A program made the position numbers and the translations under genes. From Avisuccinivibrio sp964424565 (GTDB taxonomy: Bacteria; Pseudomonadota; Gammaproteobacteria; Enterobacterales; Succinivibrionaceae): a stretch of 7,819 bases of DNA. The DNA is taken from assembly GCA_964424565.1 (NCBI GenBank), contig CAYRIZ010000075.1, forward strand, positions 1-7,819, read 5' to 3'. The notes below the pieces were generated by a model. That model had not been told where the DNA came from. It ran no database searches and saw nothing but the letters and a program-made list of their open reading frames with translations. Positions 5,957 through 7,819 of the stretch are shown here, piece by piece (position 1 is the first letter of the stretch; the number at the start of each line of letters is the position of its first letter).

Positions 5957-7702
5957 TCAGGCCCGGGCGGAGGCATGCAGATCCCACCCCCGCTGCGGGC
6001 GGAACACCCCGGCCAGACTTTCCGTCTCCGGGGCTATGGGCTGCCAGGGCTCAAGCTGCAGCCGAACCCGGCCGTCGGCACTGCGGCCGGCCGTGTACAG
6101 ACAGCAGGCGTTAAGTCCAAAGCGGTGGTGGCGGGCGATCAGCAGATCCAAAGCCGGCAGATCCAATGCTGCGGCAGTAAGATCGGCCAGATCGCAGCTG
6201 AAGATCATCCCGCCGGCCGGAAGATCGGTCAGGCCGGCCAGGGCCGGGCGGCGGATGAGACACTCTGCAGGCAGGGAGGCGGTGCGGGCGTTTTTCAGCA
6301 GCAGGGTGCAGCACTCAGGCGGCAGATGATCCTGCATATAGGCTGTTTCCGCCCCGGCTTCCCCGCCGTACTCCAGCGGCCGCGCCCGGACGGCAAAATC
6401 AGGCGGCAGCGGCAGGATGCAGCCGCGCACATAAAAGACATCGCCGCGGCGGTAGAGCTTATGCCAGCGCATTACCGGCTGCGGGCCGCCGGGCAGCAGG
6501 GCATGTTTCTGCAGGGTCAGGATAAAGCTCAGCTGCCGGCTGCCGGCACTGTGTACCCGGCGTCCGGCAAAAAGTTCAGCCAGGCTGCAGCCCAGCTCCG
6601 AGACCAGAGGGGAGACGGCAGCAAGCAGCAGTCCCTCCGGGAGCTGAAAAATGCCGTGCTCGGGATCGCAGCCGCTAAAGTGCAGCTGATGGAGCTTTTC
6701 ACACAGGGAAGCATAAACAAAGCGGTTGAGGGAATAACCGCGGCAGCTGCCGCGGGCACTGGCGGCGGCATCCTGACAGCCGTCATGCAGACAGTCCTGC
6801 AGCAGTGTGCCAAATCTCCTGCCGCAGGAGAGCCGCAGCCGGCGGTTGACGGCGGACAGCGGCCGGGAGGCCGGAGCCATGACCTTGAGTTTGACCAAGG
6901 AGACGGCCGGATTGCGGCTGCAGTAGGGATTGTCCTGCCCGCGGTTGAAGCAGAGCTTGAGCTTGGGGGTGCAGGTGCGTTCTATAAAGGCGGACAGACT
7001 TTCCCAGCCGGGAAGAAATTCCTCACCTTGTACGGAAAAGATCCTAAAGTCGGTGATCAGCCGGCCTACCTCATGGCACAAAGCCGAGCACAGCAGCTTG
7101 AAGCGCAAATCGGCGGCCGGGGCAAAATTGCGCGGCAATCGGCGGTTTAAGCGCAGCAGACTGCCGGCCGCCGCCGTCAGGCTGTGGTGCAGCAGCCCGC
7201 CGGGGTGCACATTGTGCAGCCCCTGAGTGGCCGGCAGCACATTGACCTGCCGGGTCAGGGAGATCAGCAGGGGCATGATGCTCTGGTTGAACTCCTGTAC
7301 CGTCAGCTGCATGGCCGCGCGTAATTTTTCAATCAGGCGCACATTGGCTCCCAGCAGCTCCAGGGTGGAGGCACAGGGATACAGGCGCATGCCCTCCTGA
7401 TTGACCTGATACAGGCCGGGGGCACTGTCTGAGGCGGGATTAAAGGCCGACGGGGTGCGGCAGATCTGCTGTTCCGGCGCCAGGGAGGCCATCAGCCGGC
7501 TCTGCAGATGCAGCAGCTGCAGGGTAATGGGTACCCGCTCACCGCTCTGCGGCCGCAAGTCCGATCCGCTCTCCTCTGCCGCCGGGCAGAGTTCCTCATC
7601 ATTGGCCGCCGGCAGGCTGTCGTGCAGATGCACCCCCTGCAGGGCCCGGGCCAGCTGCAGGTTATGACTGCCGCTGCCTGAAAAGAAAATATGGTTCAAC
7701 AT
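5957..7702 (-). CDS. TraI/MobH relaxase-like protein (TraI_2 domain), solitary
   Basis: A 581-residue protein. From memory of the family, residues ~105-280 fit the TraI_2 domain (N-terminal part of MobH relaxases): LPATQGLHNVHPGGLLHHSL (156-175) matches 'LPAS-x-HHHAGxGGLLxHSL', and ALCHEVGRLITDF (207-219) matches 'ALLHDxGKxxTDx', followed by FLPGWESLSAFI, like the family's 'WxP...L..W'. Residues ~325-445 (SLNRFVYASLC; a GIFQLPEGLLLAA stretch; then LAELFAGRRVHSAG) resemble the winged-helix-like TraI_2_C part. Family members are metal-dependent relaxases of conjugative elements. Here the HD pair is H210-E211, GK is GR, and only the central His of HHH is kept (H163), with H173 also retained, so activity is doubtful. 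There are 22 cysteines (3.8%), including C293-x10-C304-x4-C309-x10-C320. Start ATG 7702 has AGGAG 7 nt upstream. No mating-pair or type IV secretion genes are nearby. It could be a domesticated relaxase homologue or a chromosomal regulator; the function is unknown. Confidence 0.7.
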   Translation of the reverse strand: MLNHIFFSGSGSHNLQLARALQGVHLHDSLPAANDEELCPAAEESGSDLRPQSGERVPITLQLLHLQSRLMASLAPEQQICRTPSAFNPASDSAPGLYQVNQEGMRLYPCASTLELLGANVRLIEKLRAAMQLTVQEFNQSIMPLLISLTRQVNVLPATQGLHNVHPGGLLHHSLTAAAGSLLRLNRRLPRNFAPAADLRFKLLCSALCHEVGRLITDFRIFSVQGEEFLPGWESLSAFIERTCTPKLKLCFNRGQDNPYCSRNPAVSLVKLKVMAPASRPLSAVNRRLRLSCGRRFGTLLQDCLHDGCQDAAASARGSCRGYSLNRFVYASLCEKLHQLHFSGCDPEHGIFQLPEGLLLAAVSPLVSELGCSLAELFAGRRVHSAGSRQLSFILTLQKHALLPGGPQPVMRWHKLYRRGDVFYVRGCILPLPPDFAVRARPLEYGGEAGAETAYMQDHLPPECCTLLLKNARTASLPAECLIRRPALAGLTDLPAGGMIFSCDLADLTAAALDLPALDLLIARHHRFGLNACCLYTAGRSADGRVRLQLEPWQPIAPETESLAGVFRPQRGWDLHASARA

Positions 7703-7818
7703 GCATCAACTCCTCGTCCACGCAGAATCAGGCCAGGGGCGCAGCTCTGCCGCAGGGCTTTGTTTTCATCTCGACTTTCGGGATTAAATTTCCCGGTTAA
7801 ACCCACTTCCAGCAAGGG
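7696..7818 (-). CDS. Possible 3' end of an upstream gene, overlapping the TraI-like start
   Basis: On the minus strand one frame is open from the window edge to a TGA at 7698-7696. It codes for 40 residues (starting PLLEVGLTGKFNPESRDEN, ending RGRGVDAC). The other two minus frames stop early. The TGA overlaps the start region of the TraI-like gene (ATGTTGA), a common arrangement for translationally coupled operon genes, and that gene's AGGAG lies inside this frame. The composition looks protein-like rather than low-complexity. I do not recognise the family, and the gene is cut by the window edge. An open run of this length could occur by chance at this base composition. Confidence 0.45.
   Translation of the reverse strand, partial: PLLEVGLTGKFNPESRDENKALRQSCAPGLILRGRGVDAC
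7710..7714 (-). promoter_or_regulatory. Ribosome binding site of the TraI-like gene
   Basis: AGGAG on the minus strand, 7 nt before the ATG at 7702. Good sequence and spacing, supporting this start. Confidence 0.75.
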
Positions 7819-7819
7819 G

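Noticed and set aside
5870..7150. Long 426-codon open frame on the plus strand opposite the TraI-like gene
   Set aside because: It is antisense to a gene with a good start, ribosome site and family motifs. Its product is Gly/Ala/Gln-rich without recognisable motifs. High GC and few antisense stops explain it.
7779..7795. Inverted repeat CGGGA/TCCCG near the right edge as a terminator
   Set aside because: Only 5 bp with an AT loop and no T tract on either side. On the minus strand it lies inside the probable coding frame.

Overview
The window reads as chromosomal DNA from a gammaproteobacterium. The evidence is an RNase E with a near-Enterobacteria-type catalytic half (start MLINATQQEE, Zn-link CPMC), a SuhB whose first nine residues equal those of E. 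coli as I remember them, and a YgfB/UPF0149 protein. The gene order differs from E. coli, where rne lies divergent from rluC and ygfB heads the pepP-ubiH operon. A member of Aeromonadales/Succinivibrionaceae is one possibility, but the sequence alone does not settle this. There is no rRNA, tRNA, CRISPR array or insertion sequence.

Layout from left to right: (1) 1-213 has no confident gene and carries a hairpin terminator for the leftward gene that follows. (2) 214-738, minus: ygfB-like UPF0149 protein. (3) 739-823: a divergent promoter region with a perfect TATAAT facing suhB. (4) 824-1633, plus: suhB, followed by its own terminator. (5) 1634-1927: a convergent intergenic stretch with two hairpins, the second serving rne and probably acting in both directions. 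(6) 1928-5545, minus: rne, 1205 codons from a GTG start, with a complete catalytic half and a long low-complexity tail containing repeats. (7) 5546-5956: an intergenic/leader region with a good sigma70-type promoter immediately followed by a U7 terminator hairpin, then more hairpins before rne. (8) 5957-7702, minus: a 581-residue protein resembling the TraI/MobH relaxase family (TraI_2 plus its C-terminal winged-helix-like part), with a degenerate metal-binding motif and unusually many cysteines. (9) 7696-7818, minus: the probable last 40 codons of another gene, overlapping the start of the TraI-like gene.

Functional picture: rne (RNA decay and rRNA maturation) and suhB (inositol monophosphatase and, in E. 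coli, an rRNA antitermination factor) sit tail to tail. Both serve RNA metabolism but are transcribed separately. The TraI-like gene is co-directional with rne and may be in an operon with the gene to its right. No conjugation gene accompanies it here, so it looks like a domesticated or stand-alone homologue.

The points most worth following up are the duplicated GADFEHS/GFAGAR motif in the RNase E tail, the promoter-plus-terminator module upstream of rne, and the solitary TraI-like gene. I see no clear evidence of a wholly new system.
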